NCBI GenBank assembly: GCA_015847255.1
Contig: JADLZK010009282.1
Location: 124,001 to 188,000, forward strand
DNA: 64,000 nucleotides
Direction of reading: 5' to 3'
Origin: Hyparrhenia diplandra
Taxonomy: Eukaryota; Streptophyta; Magnoliopsida; Poales; Poaceae
The position numbers were made by a program, and so were the translations under genes. Below, piece by piece: positions 36,501 to 50,535 of the stretch. Numbering within the stretch: position 1 is the stretch's first letter; each line of letters begins with the position of its first letter. The notes beneath the pieces are model-generated. The model had not been told where the DNA came from and made no database searches. It worked only from the letters and a program-made list of their open reading frames with translations.

Positions 36501-38499
36501 AGATCCAATAGGAGATGGAGAGGGGGAGCGGCGATTTGCAAGCAACAGGGTCTTGGCGAAAGGGCTGTTGGGGTCATCGCTATCAGGCCCCACGTGAACC
36601 AAACGCTAGCAGCAGACCGTGTAAGAGCGGGCGTAGACGCCGGCCGGCGGGCGAATCCATTATACTTGCTCTAACACCGTGGCCTAGCTTTATGGAAGCA
36701 TCACTGACCCACTCGGCCTCCTCGCTTTTACAGAGCCGCACGACGAGGTCAAATCAAGTAGCCAACCAAATCCAATCGGGGATGGCAGTGGCAGCGAGCC
36801 AGCGTCAGCGACCAGCGAGTGCGGCAGTGCGTGGCGAGCCCATGGCCGGAAAATGGGCGCTGCATCCTCAGTCTCAAGAGAGGAGTGGGTGTGGGTCGGC
36901 TCAATTCACGGCTGGGTGGGTCACATGGTAGGCAGACCGGCCGTCGCCTCGCCAGGGTCTGGGTGCCCACCACCGCCGGCCGGAAGGTTCGGCTTCGGTT
37001 GCTCCAGCGTGGGCGTGGGACAAGTGCGCGCGGCGCGGCGCGCCTCGGCGTCGTGCGGTCGTGCCGACCCGTGTTACCGCGACGGGCGCGAGCGGCTGAG
37101 GCGCCAAAAAAAACGCAGTCGCGAGCGATTCTTTCGCGTAGGCACACCGGGCTGTGTCTGTGTGTGCTCCGACCGGATGCGCCTTTCCAGCCGCAGCGAA
37201 GTGGCGGGCTCGCGGCATCCCCATGATCACTGGCCAGTATCAGCCGCAAAAGCGGCGTCGGCACACGGGGAGAGCCAGCCAGCCAGCCACACGCTTTCCC
37301 GTCGGGCGCATCATGCAACTTGCCTAGGATCGGAACGGTCAGCCGGCCGGCATGATATTGCAATGTACCCGCACCAGCAGCCAGCAGCTCACACGAGGTA
37401 CATGAAGAAAATCGGCACTGCCGCATGGTCATACACTAGACCTTAGATGGGGTCCTGAATTTATGATGCCAGAATCTATAAGATCTGGATGCCATACTAT
37501 TTTCCGTCCAACCCTAAAGTTAGCAACATTTAGTGTCAACTAGTAGCTGTTCAGTGTTCAGTAATGTCGACTGTCGAGTATAGCATTGCCCGGTGCCCCA
37601 ATGAGGCAATGACACAATCTAGCCTATGCTGAACCTGAAGGAGTAATTTTTTTATTTTTTTTACCTGACATCCCCGGGATTGCACATGACATGCGGCGGC
37701 GGCGACTGGCGACAGTGGTTTGGGATCTAATGTCCAGCATGCATAATTATTAACAAATCAGTCTGTCAATCATCAGTGTTAGTGTACCCGATCAAAAAGA
37801 AAAAACAAATCATCAGTGTTAGTCTAATCTCTACGTGGCAGAGTTTAAAATTCAGCGGCAGGGCGCCACGGTGCGAGCACGTTGAGAAAAACAACGCGAG
37901 TAACGCGACATTCTGTAGCATCACGAGACCGGCCGAACCCAACACACGTCAAACGAAATCGGTACGCCTCCAAAATCCCAAGGGGCCCGCACGCATTAAT
38001 TTTCAGTTCCATTCCCAACAGCACCGCCACCCCACACCCACCGGCCCCGGGCCCGGTGGACTATGGCCCACCTGTCACTCAGTCACCGGAGCACCGTAAT
38101 CTCCAGCTCTATTTATACAGGTGTGTTAGCGAGTAGCCCACCAGTGTCAGCGTCGTGTCCGTCCCGTCCCGTGTTCATCTGGCTGCTCTTCCCGTTCCGT
38201 CCTGCGACGCGTGGGTAAGGAGGGAGATCCGGATTCCGGAGGGAAACGGCGAAAGGGACCTTCACTGACTCGATTGCTGTTTGGTGCTCTACTGCTGCTG
38301 CTATCTCTCTCTCTCCCCATTACTCGTGCAATGGCGAGGAGGCAGTAGCGCTCAGTGGAGCAGCGGCAGCGGCAGCGGCAGCGCGGCGCAGGCCATCGCG
38401 GAATTGCTCGCCGCTGCGGTCCAGTGGCGTGGCGGCACGCGTGTCCCGCGCTCCATGCGGCACTGGTGCGGCTCCTGAGATCCATCCGCAGCAGCAGAC
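33512..38499. other. Intergenic region
   Basis: I find no supported gene. The 33.5-35.5 kb part is AT-rich and probably begins with the 3' UTR of the demethylase gene. At 36.7-37.4 kb there is a GC-rich stretch with long overlapping open frames on both strands but no conserved protein. From about 38.1 kb the sequence looks like the promoter and leader of the methyltransferase gene, with a TATTTATAC-like core near 38108-38118 and a CT-rich leader. Confidence 0.45.
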
Positions 38500-41400
38500 A
38501 TGTCGCGGCCGCTGTACAGGGGCGTGTCGGGGATCGGCGGCAAGCTGGCGGCGGCGGACGAGGCGTACTACGACCCCAAGGAGCCCAGCGAGAATGGCAT
38601 TGGTGGTGGTGGCCGGGGCGGCGCGCGGAAGCGGCACCTCGCGGCGGCGGCGGTGAAGATCGGGGTCCTTCTTCTGGCGGCGGCGGCGCTCGTGGGCTCG
38701 GTCGTGTGGGCGGGGACGCTCTACACGGGCCGCGGCGCGGCGGCGCGCGCGGCCGCCGCCGCCGCGCACCGCGGGTACCGCCGGCTGCAGGAGCAGCTGG
38801 TCACGGACCTGCTCGACATCGGCGAGCTCGCGGGTGGCGGCGTCCGTGCCAAGGAGGCGGAGGTGTGCCCGCCCGAGTACGAGAACCATGTGCCCTGCTA
38901 CTACAACGTCACGGACGCCGTCGACGTCTCGGATCTGGGCGCCGGCGTCGTCATAAGCTACGACCGCCAGTGCACTCGCGACGGCAGGGTCACTTGCCTT
39001 GTCGCGCCACCAAGGAGCTACCGGATTCCCGTGCGGTGGCCTAGTGGCAAGGGCTTCATCTGGAAGGACAACGTGCGGATTAGCGGGCAGGAGTTCTCGT
39101 CCGGGAGCCTGTTCAAGAGGTGTGTGAACAAAATTTGCTCCGTCGCTACAATTCGAGGTGGTGGTGGGTTTGGTCTGCTGGTTGTGAATTTGGTGGTTGC
39201 TCATTGATAACAGGATGATGGTGGAGGAGGACCAGATCTCGTTCCCGTCGGACGCGCACATGGCCGACGGTGTGGAGGATTATGCCCATCAAATTGCTGA
39301 GATGATTGGATTGCGGAATGAATTCAATTTCAATGAGGCTGGGGTGAGTTATTGCCGTCTGTTCAGTTTAACCTATGCTATTACTAGTAATTACCTATTT
39401 GACTTTCAATTCTAGTGAATTCATACCCAGAACTAGCTGAAGTATAGAGCTGAACCAGTGACATATCTGTCAACGAGGTGTCATTCTTTGGTACAAAATC
39501 TAATTCTTAAAAAGTTACCCACTCTTGCTAGTCCTCTTTGTCAACGCCCTATGAATTTGCTGGCTTCTGCCAAGATTTTCCATCCACTTTGATTTTTTCC
39601 AGGATTCAGGACACCTGTACTTTATAGTGGTTCCATAAGCCTTGTGATTTCTGTTGAGCATTTCCTTTGGGCTTGATACTTTTCCAAGTGTTTAAAATTT
39701 CTACTTCACTATTTACAATAAAACACAATTTTAAGCAGATAATGGTTGTTCTGTTATTCTGTGGGAAAATATTCTATTTATTTGGGAAACAATATTTTAT
39801 TCATAAGTTGTTTTCCTGTCTGATTTATCAGTTTAAGATAATCCTTTCATATCATGATTTGTTATTCAGCAACACTTGTCTGTCGTGGTGTTTCCACTTG
39901 GCGGTACTTTAGAAATCTTGCATGTTGAGTGGGCTGGGCGGAAAGTGCCGGTCTATTTCTACTTAATTTGACTTGGGAAACTCTTCATGCCCAATGTGCT
40001 GGAAAGCGTATATCAGATCTTATTACTGTACTTGCAAAAAGTATGTTGGCAGCAGGACATTAGGATCTCCACTATCCATTACTTAAAACATATATTTTTT
40101 AAAAGATCATCATACAAAACACATTTAGACATATTATGTAGATCACTCTATGCTCTGATTGGCTAGAGTAAGAATTTGGATAATTGTTATGTTTACAGAA
40201 ACTCTTCTTGCTGATGGTGTTTGTTGCTTTGCCATTTCAGGTTAGGACAGTCCTTGATATAGAATGTGGATTTGGTACCTTTGGGGCACATCTTTTTTGA
40301 GAGAGATCTCTTGACCATGTGCATTGCTAACTATGAAGCATCAGGCAGCCAAGTGCAAATTACACTGGAGAGAGGCATTCCTGCAATGATTGGTTCATTT
40401 GCAACGAAGCAGCTTCCATATCCCTATCTTTCCTTTGATATGGTGCATTGTGCGAAATGCAATATCGAATGGTACAAAAAACGGTATGTGTTGAAGTCTT
40501 CTCTTTCACATGCCCTGGCTCTCATTGACTATTATAATTTTATTCAGCAATATCTTAAGCTAGCACTTCACATGTAAAGATTGGTATAAATGTCTAGCTG
40601 AATATTAAATATTCAAGGATATACAGTTGTGGGTAACTTTTGGTTGACTACAACCCTTGCCACTGCAAAGTTTGCATACATCTGATTTCTGTAAAGAAGC
40701 ATCTATGGTAATTTGGTACTTTAGGATGGCTATAAATTAGTGTCTCTTACAGTAGTATTACTGAATATGTAAACATCGGTTTTCTCTGTAATTCTCCAGA
40801 TGGCATTTTCTTGGTTGAAGTGAACAGGCTTTTGAGGCCTGATGGATATTTTGTATGGACATCAAATTTGAATACACATAGGGCCTTGCGTGACAAAGAA
40901 AACCAAAAGAAATGGACAGCCATTCGTGACTTCGCTGAGGGCCTTTGTTGGGAGATGCTGTCACAACAAGATGAGACAATTGTATGGAAAAAGACAAATA
41001 AAAGGGAGTGTTACAATTCAAGGTACTGCTTACCAACACCTACATGCTTTATAGTAATAAATATTTAGACTAGTGGTGAACTTACAGAGTTGTTTTACAG
41101 AAAATCTGGGCCTGAGCTATGTAACCATGATCCAGAGTCACCATACTACCAACCACTAAGCCCCTGCATATCAGGTACAAGAAGCCAGCGTTGGATCCCC
41201 ATTGAACATCGTACCACCTGGCCATCTCAGGCTAGACAAAACTCAACAGAACTGGACATACATGGTAAGTATTTGAATACATAGTGCAATTGGAAAAACA
41301 AGCACACAAATCAACGAAATTAAAAATGTTAGTGTCTTAATGTTCAAATGCTTGTCTATCTTGCATTAAGAACCTTCTAATTTAACAGGTGTGCATTCAG

Positions 41401-42989
41401 AAGTCTTTGCTGATGATACTTCAAGTTGGGACTCCATGGTGCGAAACTACTGGTCTTTGCTATCTCCACTTATATTTTCAGACCATCCAAAGAGACCTGG
41501 TGATGAAGACCCACAACCACCATTTAACATGCTAAGGAATGTTTTAGATATGAACGCTCACTTTGGTGGATTTAATGCTGCTTTACTGAAGGCTGGAAAG
41601 TCTGTATGGGTGATGAATGTTGTTCCTACGAATGCCCCAAACTATCTACCACTAATATTTGACCGTGGTTTTATTGGGGTTCAACATGATTGGTAAGCAG
41701 TAGTCCATGGTCTTTTTTATTTTGTTGATATGCTAAATCTTGAATTAACCTTTCTTGATGAAGTTCTCTAAACTAAACGTCATATGCATAGACAGTCATA
41801 ACTCACAAATGTTAACACATGCAAATTTAAGGCATATGGAAAGTTGTTGATGTAGAGGAATTATTGCATTCTCAATTGCACATAATTTTATTAGAGCACA
41901 CGGTGATTGATGCATGAATAAAGTATCAATTTGACAGACAACTTTTGGCACATTGATCTTTGGATCAACCTTCAGTTAAATGATGGATGGCTGGACATGT
42001 GTTTAGGTGTGACGCGCATTTCCAACTTACCCAAGAACATATGATATGGTGCATGCTGATGGCTTTCTATCACTTGAGAAGAACCACAAGCATAGATGTT
42101 CTACTCTTGACATATTCTTGGAAGTTGATCGCATCCTACGACCAGAGGTAAAGAAAATTTGGTTAATGACACTGATTTCGAATCCATTATTCAGTCGTGA
42201 ATCATGTCCATAATTCATTTAAAGTTTTTGGATGCATGTGGAGCATAAAAATTGAAAAAGAAAAAGGAAAAGGAAAGGGAAAAAAAAAAGTGGAGCATAA
42301 GGCATAACATTGCACTGTTTGAGTATTTGTGATTCTAATTTCCAAATGGTACAAACCGTAAAATGGTTCATATGGTGCCGTTCTAATTAAAGCTGTTTTG
42401 TTTTAAGACAATTAGCGTTGTTTCTTGATTGCACCATGTGGAAAGAGCCAGGGCATTAATAGAATTAGTACATATTAACTTGGTTTAGTTTCTTCAAAAC
42501 TTTTGCCCTTGTATGGCCATATACTTTGGTAGAACTATCTTTGTGATCATGGCAGCATAGGCCTATGGGTAACGTAGACTCTACTAGCACAGAGGTTTGC
42601 CATTAGATTTTCCAATGGGAAAGAAAGATAACCTATGCTATACTTACATTTATCTACTTTACAAGTATAACACACAATTGCCATTATCCAGGATGAAGGA
42701 ATGCAACAGAATTATCAGATTAGTCTTGCAATGCATACCCACATGTGTGGAGCTCTACGCATCAGTCTCTAGTCATAAGATTATTTTATACAAGTGTTGT
42801 CTAATTTTTTTTTTTCTGCTTGTTTGATGTTGCTGTAGGGCTGGGTCATAATCCGTGACACCGCCCCCTCTTATTGAAGCGGCAAGATCTGTTGTTACTC
42901 AACTCAGATGGGATGCACGTATTTTAGATCTTGACATAGCTAGTGATGAAAAGTTACTCGTCTGTCAGAAGCCCTTTATCAGAAAATAA
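38500..42989 (+). CDS. PMT-family (DUF248) Golgi methyltransferase
   Basis: Type II Golgi membrane protein of the putative pectin methyltransferase family (PMT4/PMT5-like), thought to methylate cell-wall polysaccharide with S-adenosylmethionine. Exons: 38500-39119, 39214-39343, 40241-40483, 40800-41022, 41101-41264, 41389-41692, 42007-42147, 42839-42989. A short cytosolic tail is followed by one membrane helix (about residues 52-74). Then come the family signature EVCPPEYENHVPCYYN, the first SAM-binding motif LDIECGFGTFGA, a central Cys-containing region, the second half motif VLDMNAHFGGFNAAL and the C-terminal GWVIIRD...QKPF. Frame breaks lie in a T run near 40289 (+1), an A run near 40477 (+1), near 42014 (+2, GC) and near 42882 (+1). 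All four are in simple runs. The stop at 42987-42989 follows QKPFIRK. Intron phases agree across all junctions, which supports the model. Confidence 0.87.
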
Positions 42990-45832
42990 GGAAGCATAGT
43001 ACACACTGACACAAGATATGGACTTATTCTTTCACCGTACACACTATTACAGTTATTGTCTGAGCACAACTGAGTACAAAGCTTGGATCAAAAACACGGG
43101 AAGCATGATTCAGCTAACTTGTCATGCATCGCCATGGGACCGCAAGGTGCCATTAGATTGATCGGTCAAGTGCATGCTACAGAGGACAGGCCTGGTAGCT
43201 AAGCTTTCCAGGCCAAGGTTATAATGCCACGATACAGAGATGAATCCATGAAAATTACTTTTTAGTAGTGAAAACTATATCCAATAAAGGGATGCTGCTG
43301 CGGTGTGTACATAATCGCGGCCAATGTGCCATATAGGTATAATTCATTTTCCCTTATTTCATTTCTCTCTCTCTATCTATTTGTAACTGTACCAATTTGT
43401 TTTTGTATCTTGTATGTAAATTGGTTGGTCTATATACTGGTCATCCCAGACTACAGCCTAGTGAATCAATATAATTATTATTTGGAGATGAATGATAATA
43501 ATTTTTGTACATTGTTCAGGTTACTGTAAGAGGAATGTGTCAATGTTTGTTTGTGGTGGTTATTACAATCTATAGCAGATAACTTGCTTTTTGTTAGCGT
43601 TAGTCAGAGCTACTGAGGTGAGCTGTCACTGCTCTGTGGTTTCAACATCCCATGCTTTTGTGGAGGATTGAGATCCCAGTTCATCTTAGCTGGAGTTTGC
43701 TATCTGCCACAACCAAGTGGGCTGACGCATTGTGACGGTGATGTGCTACCTTAATCTGAAGGAATTGGTTTGCCATTCTTCCGTGGTTCCATTTTTTTTC
43801 TGCCTTCTTGTAACATGTGTAACTCTGCTAATACTCTGGGCTAGCATAATACAAATTCACTAGAAAGCGGTTATAGCGAGTTTTTTTTGTCTCGAGATCA
43901 GGACTTCATGTGTAATGGTTATAGCAAGTTAGAGGATTCGGTAGAGCACACTTCATGAGGTCCTCAAAGGGCCATGCTGCTTTCAACCCATCCGAATGGT
44001 TGGAAACGAAAATCCATTGCAAGTTTTTTTTTCTTGTTTCAACTTATTCTCTCCGACGTAATACTATTGAATTAGTCGAAATCAGCAGGCTCGTGTGAAG
44101 CTAGAAATAATCTTAGGAGGGCAAAACAATGGAGATGTTGATTTTACGTGAAGATTTAATGGTGATTTTTTGTTTTTTTGCTACAGTAATTAGCCTTGAT
44201 TTTTGGCTCTTAGGGGGGCTTGAGCCCACCCCGCCCGGATGCTGGCTCCGTGGCTGAGCAGGCTTATATTTTGTGAGCAATTCATTAGGCCATTTTGCAA
44301 GCATCCAATCTAGAGCAACAACTCCTTTTTGCCTGCACCAGAAACAAAATGTCACAATGGATGGGCTCTTAGATGGGCCGTGAGTGCTTTTGCCCAAGCC
44401 GCACCAGTATATTGCGGCTGCGGGTGGCTTTGTAAAAAAACGGTAGGGCGGTCCAGGTGGGGCCCATTTATCCACTAGGGTTCAAATCCCGGTCTTTCGC
44501 ACCTTTTCTTAGGATTTTCCCGGGATTTACCGGCGTTGTGCATTAAGTGGTAGCGGCGTTCCCGTCGACGACGAGGCGCTATGGTGACTTCCGAGAATCT
44601 CCGGATCCGTCGTTTGTCCGGTCCTTCCCGGAGGTGCTCATAGGGGTAGGGTTTCGACGTGACGTTGTTCATAGGGGTGAGTATGCGTGCGTGTTGTGAG
44701 TGTCATGCGTTATCTTGTGTAATTAAAAAAACCCAGTATATTGCGGCTTGTTAGAGGCGAATACTCGCTTGCCTAATTCAGTAGGGTTTTCATTTGATTT
44801 GATTTCTATATGATAATATGTACTAGTAGCCATCCATCCTGGAAAGGAATAACCATAAGTGATTAGAGTGATGCTCTTTTTGTGCAAAGAGTTGAGCTCT
44901 TCCTCTTTCGCGCGGGATAGCCACGTCGCTTTCTACTGTTATATATGCAATGCGCGTTTGGTTGTGATTCATAATTGATAATTCCGTTATTGGCCAGCTC
45001 GGATAATCTCAGAAGCAATTGTAGCGACAGTGACATGGCATCTGAGCCCAAAAATGATTGCCCCACCCATTCATCTTCCCATGTCTGATGGCTCCGTGCG
45101 GCGGTTCCATTTTATTACAGCAAGAGCCAAGAGCGACGAATCGTTTTACACAGGCACCAGATGCAAAGTTTCTCCACGACAATTGCCACAAAAACTAGCA
45201 GCAGGGCGCACAGATTCTCCGGCGCCCAATTGATCCATGACACCAACAAAAGGTGAAATCAGATTCTCCACGGCAGGCCGTGTACGTGTACTACGAGCCG
45301 GGAGTCCGCCGGCGGAGCCCAAACTCAAAGGTCGCGGGCGCCCCACGCCCGCATGCCGCGACTGACACCCTGACAGGAGTACGCCCACATGTCATTCAGG
45401 GGCCGACATACATACGGGCCCACACGTCATACACGTGCCCCGTCGCGATCATGTGCAGTCTCCGCCCCCTGCTGCAGGTGGGGCCCACGCCGCGTCATGC
45501 CTGAAGACGACCGGCGACGCGCCCCGAGGTCCAGACTGGCTCGCGAGCGGCCTTTGCGCCGTCCGATCCAGATCGGACGGTTGGGCAGGACCCGAACCCG
45601 ATAAAGCGACCCTCTCCAACGACACGCAGGCCTCAGCCTCACACACACCGAACCCACCCCCGCACCCTCCCACCGTCGCCCGCGCCCACCGGCCGCCCGA
45701 GTCGCCGTGGCCGCCGCGGCAGCGCCCTCCCGGCGGTGAGCGCAGCCCAGCGCGCCCGCCGCGCCCCGAGGCGCCCAGATCTAGGGGGCCAGACGGCCCC
45801 TTTCCTCTCGGCCTTTCACCTCTGTGGGCCCC
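42990..45832. other. Intergenic region with a SINE
   Basis: It starts with the 3' UTR of the methyltransferase gene and holds the SINE at 44420-44732. From about 45.3 kb it becomes GC-rich as the promoter and leader of the APRL gene. The open frames on both strands there are compositional. Confidence 0.5.
44420..44732 (+). mobile_element. SINE with perfect 16-bp target duplication
   Basis: A 313-bp insertion lies between two identical copies of CCAGTATATTGCGGCT (44404-44419 and 44733-44748). It contains a pol III box-B-like GGTTCAAATCC at 44479-44489 and ends in an A-rich tail. The 3' part has the 'cataggggtgagtatgcg' wording seen again in the truncated copy at 20158. I could not place a clear box A. 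The intact target duplication suggests a recent insertion. Confidence 0.8.
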
Positions 45833-46789
45833 ATGGCGCGGCGACTGCCGTGTTGGACAGCGCTGCTCCTCCCCTTCCTCCTCGCCGGCTTTGGTCCCTC
45901 CGCCGCCGCCGCCGCCGCCGCATCCATGCCCCACGATGCGTGCCTGGTGCCTACTATCGTGGAATCCGTCCTTGGGACTCCCGATACATGCTCGACGCTG
46001 GATCGCCGCCTTGGCGACCCGGTCGGCGTCATCGAGGTAAGATATTTTCAGCGTTGTGATAAAATTGCCAACAAAATTTGTTCGTTCCATTACTATGCTT
46101 TGAATTCTTATATAATTGTGTCGATGGAGTGGAAGCTAGGTACGTAAATGATTTGTGATGAGAATTGTTTGGCATTAAAAAGTTGGGATTGCGAAGTTAG
46201 ATGGGGAAAAAGTCTTGTCTAGGGTTCATAACTAGTAGGAGTATTATTTTTTTCGTGGTTCTTAGGTTATGTGTAAATGATTTGTTCTGTTCATTTTTTA
46301 CTTTTAGCAGCTATATATATTGCTTATGTTATGACAAAGCAAATTAAAAACAATATTCATATACAGTTTCTTCCACCTGACTTGAGCTGCTGAGCATAGG
46401 GATTTTCCACCTGTTGTATCTGTAAAATTTGAATCTAACTGATTTTTACCCTTTCAGGGAGATGAGGTCACGTTAGCAAGGGCAGTTAATCTTCTTCATG
46501 CAAACAAGGATGACTTTATTGCTGTACTTTTCTATGCCTCGTGGTGCCCATTCTCACAAGAATGCAAACCAAACTAGTGATTTGCGCGCCCACGCTGCGC
46601 GCGAGTGATGGCCGTGGTTCTATTTGCGAGAATGGAATAATGATGACAGTGAGAACGAATATAACAAGTGTTCTATCTAGTTAATGGATACATGTATTTG
46701 TTACCATTGCAGTCCACGGTTAGCCTAACAACAAGGCAACACACACCGAATAGAAATTTGAATTTCTAAAAAGCCGCAACATGTTCAAA

Positions 46790-46794
<5 letters not shown>

Positions 46795-46826
<32 letters not shown>
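46795..46826. repeat. (TA)n microsatellite
   Basis: Uninterrupted alternating TA of about 32 bp inside the second Helitron-like element. Confidence 0.9.
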
Positions 46827-46827
<1 letters not shown>

Positions 46828-47799
46828 TAATAAGGCGAGTATAAAAGCCGGATTTGTAAAACCGTAACGTGAGCTATATCCAAATAGTACATATATCTTA
46901 CATGAGTATATACTCAATTTCTATTTTTGTGCCATGTATCATCATCGACACCGAAAGAGTGTTCTTGTTTCACATGAAGATGCAACCATTTTGCAAAGTG
47001 AAGATGACTTTTGCATTGACGCCGATCACCCTTGAAACCCGGGCGTAAACTGTAAGCAAAGAGGATGCATGTTTCATGCGAGTAAGAGTTGATACTGCGG
47101 CTTAAAGACAAATGATAGAATACCTTGGGAAGGTGGTCCTCTTCCTCCATATATATACTGAGGAAGAGTATATGGCAATGCTACTATGCTAGACAAATGT
47201 AGTGCTGTATGTCCAAAAGCATCCCAAGTGATTTTGTTAGAGATATGACATAGAGTACAAATCTTTTCCTAGGTGTGATACTAAAAGCATCCCAAATGTA
47301 GAGCTGCTTTCTATCAATTAAAATAAGTCTTGCAATAAGTATGAAACAATTTCGCACGCACGTATATGCTTGACACTCATCAGCAGCCAGGTAGTTAATA
47401 ATAGATGACTACTATGCAAATATATATACTCTTGAAAATGTACAATTAATACACCGCGCAACTGAGGGGAAAACTCATATCTAATATGAACTCAACCTAA
47501 GATCATAATGCGTTAAAGGACTGTAATTAGGCCGATTCACCACGGGTTGGTTTTATTCAAAAATTAGAATACGCAAAGCTCTACCAATTTCTGAGAAGGT
47601 AAAACAGTTTGGAACTTATAGCCAGTTCCAACAAAGTTACCTTGACAACCTAAATTCAAGGGGTGGAGAGGAGGGGAGAGAGAGCAGGAGTTCTCAGGCA
47701 AGCATAGGCTAGCAGGAGAAAATTTGTTTGAAAGAAAATTAAGCAGGGAAATACAATGCTTGAAAAAAAAAGAAAGAAAGAGAAGCTACTAAAAATCAT

Positions 47800-50380
47800 C
47801 TTGAAATGAACTTTCTCGAGTCCCCTCGAATGTAGCAAAGCATCAATACTCAAAATTGAAGATATTTCAAATCCTCACCTTTGCCGATGGAAAGGTTCAT
47901 GTTCATTGTGACGAACACCTCACTCCTTCATTCGATGAATTGAGCCTGGACCGCTCGGATTCTAAGCCAAAAGCTGAAAAAATCAATTGACATAAAACCT
48001 TACACTTTGACTGCGCAAGCAACAAATGATCAGTATCTGTAGAAAATGCTTTTTTCTTTAGTTTATCTTTTTTACCAATGTTAAAATGACATTCTTAACA
48101 GTACATGTATAGATAAGGTCCTCGAAAACAAGATTTTAATAGTAAAACCTCCTATATTTTGCTGTTGTTCTAAACAGCCCAATAAGTGATGAGCATATCT
48201 GATAAGCTCCTCAATAACAAGATTTTGCAGCTTTAGATACTGCAGCTTCATAATTTAAAAATAAAAATCAAAGGATCAACAGATATTCCTCAAAATTAGT
48301 TTTGGAGGTGATGTTCCATCGGCAGCCCAAATTTTTGCAGAAGAGTTGAAAACTATATGTGTGTATTCATACTCTGCGTGTGAACATCAAAGCATAGTTT
48401 GTTTTGCTTCGGAACATTAATCATATCTTTTTTTTTGGAAGGTAGAAACATTCATTCAATTAATCCAACCTGCACATGGCGACATCTACTTTATCCTGGA
48501 AAAGTGAGCGGCAAGTATAATGCAAGAAACAATCAGCAAGCAAAATGTCTGCAAGCCAAGCAATCACATGCACTGGTTCACATAACTGCTTGCATCCAAC
48601 CGCACAAATGCTATGTAATTTCAGCTATGACATATGAAAAAAAAATGTCTTTTGTATATCATGGTTTCTGACTTGAGACATGCATGGGTAACAAACACCT
48701 TGTATAGTCTCCACCTTGCAAGCACAGCTTCATAGCAGTGTCTTCATGCAGCTCCAACCAGTTTATCAATCATTAAGTCTATGTTATTTTACTTAGTAAA
48801 AACTCAAACAGAGCTGGAGTGTTGAAGTAGCAGGAATTCACTAAGGAATAATACCCAATCGTAGTCATGTGGCAGTCCTTAGAATCCTTCCCGCTAATCT
48901 TTGCTATCTAGGGAAATTCAATTGTTATATTCTCTTATTATCTTCTTCAACCTTGGAATCTTTCAACCCGCATACAAAAAAGGACAATTATTTTTCTAGA
49001 CTACAAGCTGGTATATACCTCAAGGAAATCATAAGTATGGAGTGCTATTAGTGTGGCGTAAGCAGCATATTTCTTCATCGATTCATTGGCAAAATAACAT
49101 TTTGTCCTTTTTAATTTATATTCAGAGAAAGATGGTTCTCAACGGACACACAGTTAAATGAGATAAATCTTGGCTAAACTCTGTGAAGAGACTTTTCATA
49201 CAATTTATTAGCCACGTTCCGACACCCCTGACATCAATGGTGAAACACAATAAAGAGGAATTATACAGGGAACTCAAAATAATTTATCAGCTCAATATTG
49301 ATCTCATTAGTTGTGAATTTAATTGATAGTTAGACAACATGATAAAATGAGGACTCTATTGTTACCTGCAGTTACAGGTGGTTGCACGGCAAAAGCTCTC
49401 TGTGGGAGCATGCGACATCAAATGCCTTGACAATATTGGTTAAATCATGGGTACACCTGACACACAAAAAAAAAATTATATTCAAGTAGCTCTACATTCT
49501 GTCATTGGATGATAAACAAACAAATAAATGCTCTCTCAGAGTAACGAAAAGTAACATTTCACATTCAATCAAACTACAAGCTACAATTGGCCTAACTAAA
49601 GATCTAAACAATGATGCAGCAAAGCTGCTGATGAGTGAAACCTCCTTGCTCCTATTCTACATGGTCAGAGTTACAGTCTTAATTGAATTAATTAAAGACC
49701 CAGAACGTTGTCTTGCTATGGTTTTTAAAACACAGGATTTCCAATTTGTCTTACTCATATAGAGATAGGAACAACATACTAATATTGTGAACAAACAATG
49801 ATAGAAATCATTTCAAGCCCATGCATTGATATGGGCAAATAAAAATTGTAGTAATAAAGTTAGTTTTCAGATATTTGTAATGCTAATTACAAACTGTGTA
49901 TAAATTTTGCAACACAAAACTATTTTTATCCTTTATCAATGCACTTTCTAGAAAATGAACACATGTTGTCTTGCTTCAATGTTAGTGCCCAAAAATAGTA
50001 ACGGACATAAGAGATTGACCTTATCGAATACAGTAGCTGAGTTCAGTGTTTCCCTATAGTTATTTAGAAGCTGTTGTGTTTGGCTTGAGGATTCCCTAGA
50101 CCTTGTTTGAGACTTTTTTTTTCCTTGAAAACAATCTGGACAGTGGAGAGTAATGGCTCAGTGCATAAATCTACCTAGCAACATGGTAAAGTTAGAACCG
50201 TAGAACCATATGGAAAATACAAAGCTTGGCAATATTTGGAAAAGATTGCGAGTGATCAGGCAATGGTGGGCAAAGTGGCCCGGGCAAAAACCAATTCATC
50301 ACAACGCCCACCATTGTCCCTCTGTGGACAACCAGCACCTCCATCGCTTTCGAACAAAAAGTTACATACCACATTACCTG
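47800..50380 (-). other. Possible captured exons of unknown origin
   Basis: Within the second Helitron-like element a few minus-strand stretches have open frames next to splice-like sites. These are near 47925-47880 (EVFVTMNMNLSIGK), 48758-48700 (ELHEDTAMKLCLQGGDYT), 49445-49375 (DLTNIVKAFDVACSHRELL) and 50355-50260 (FESDGGAGCPQRDNGGR). I recognise none of them and cannot show that they are coding. By analogy with the first element they may be gene pieces. Confidence 0.25.
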
Positions 50381-50535
50381 TATGTTTTAATATGCTCATG
50401 CTATAGTAAATTTTTAGACTTAGCCACATTTCCAAATGCCCACACCATAGCAAAATTGTAGACTTAGCCGTTCATTTATAAAGCCAAACCATGGTAAATT
50501 CTCAGAGTTAGCCATATTTTCATATACCCAAACCC

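Noticed and set aside
36749..37446. Overlapping long frames on both strands near 37 kb
   Set aside because: High GC alone keeps both strands open. No conserved motif was seen in either.
45301..45832. Long frames on both strands upstream of the APRL gene
   Set aside because: GC-rich leader and promoter composition; no conserved protein.
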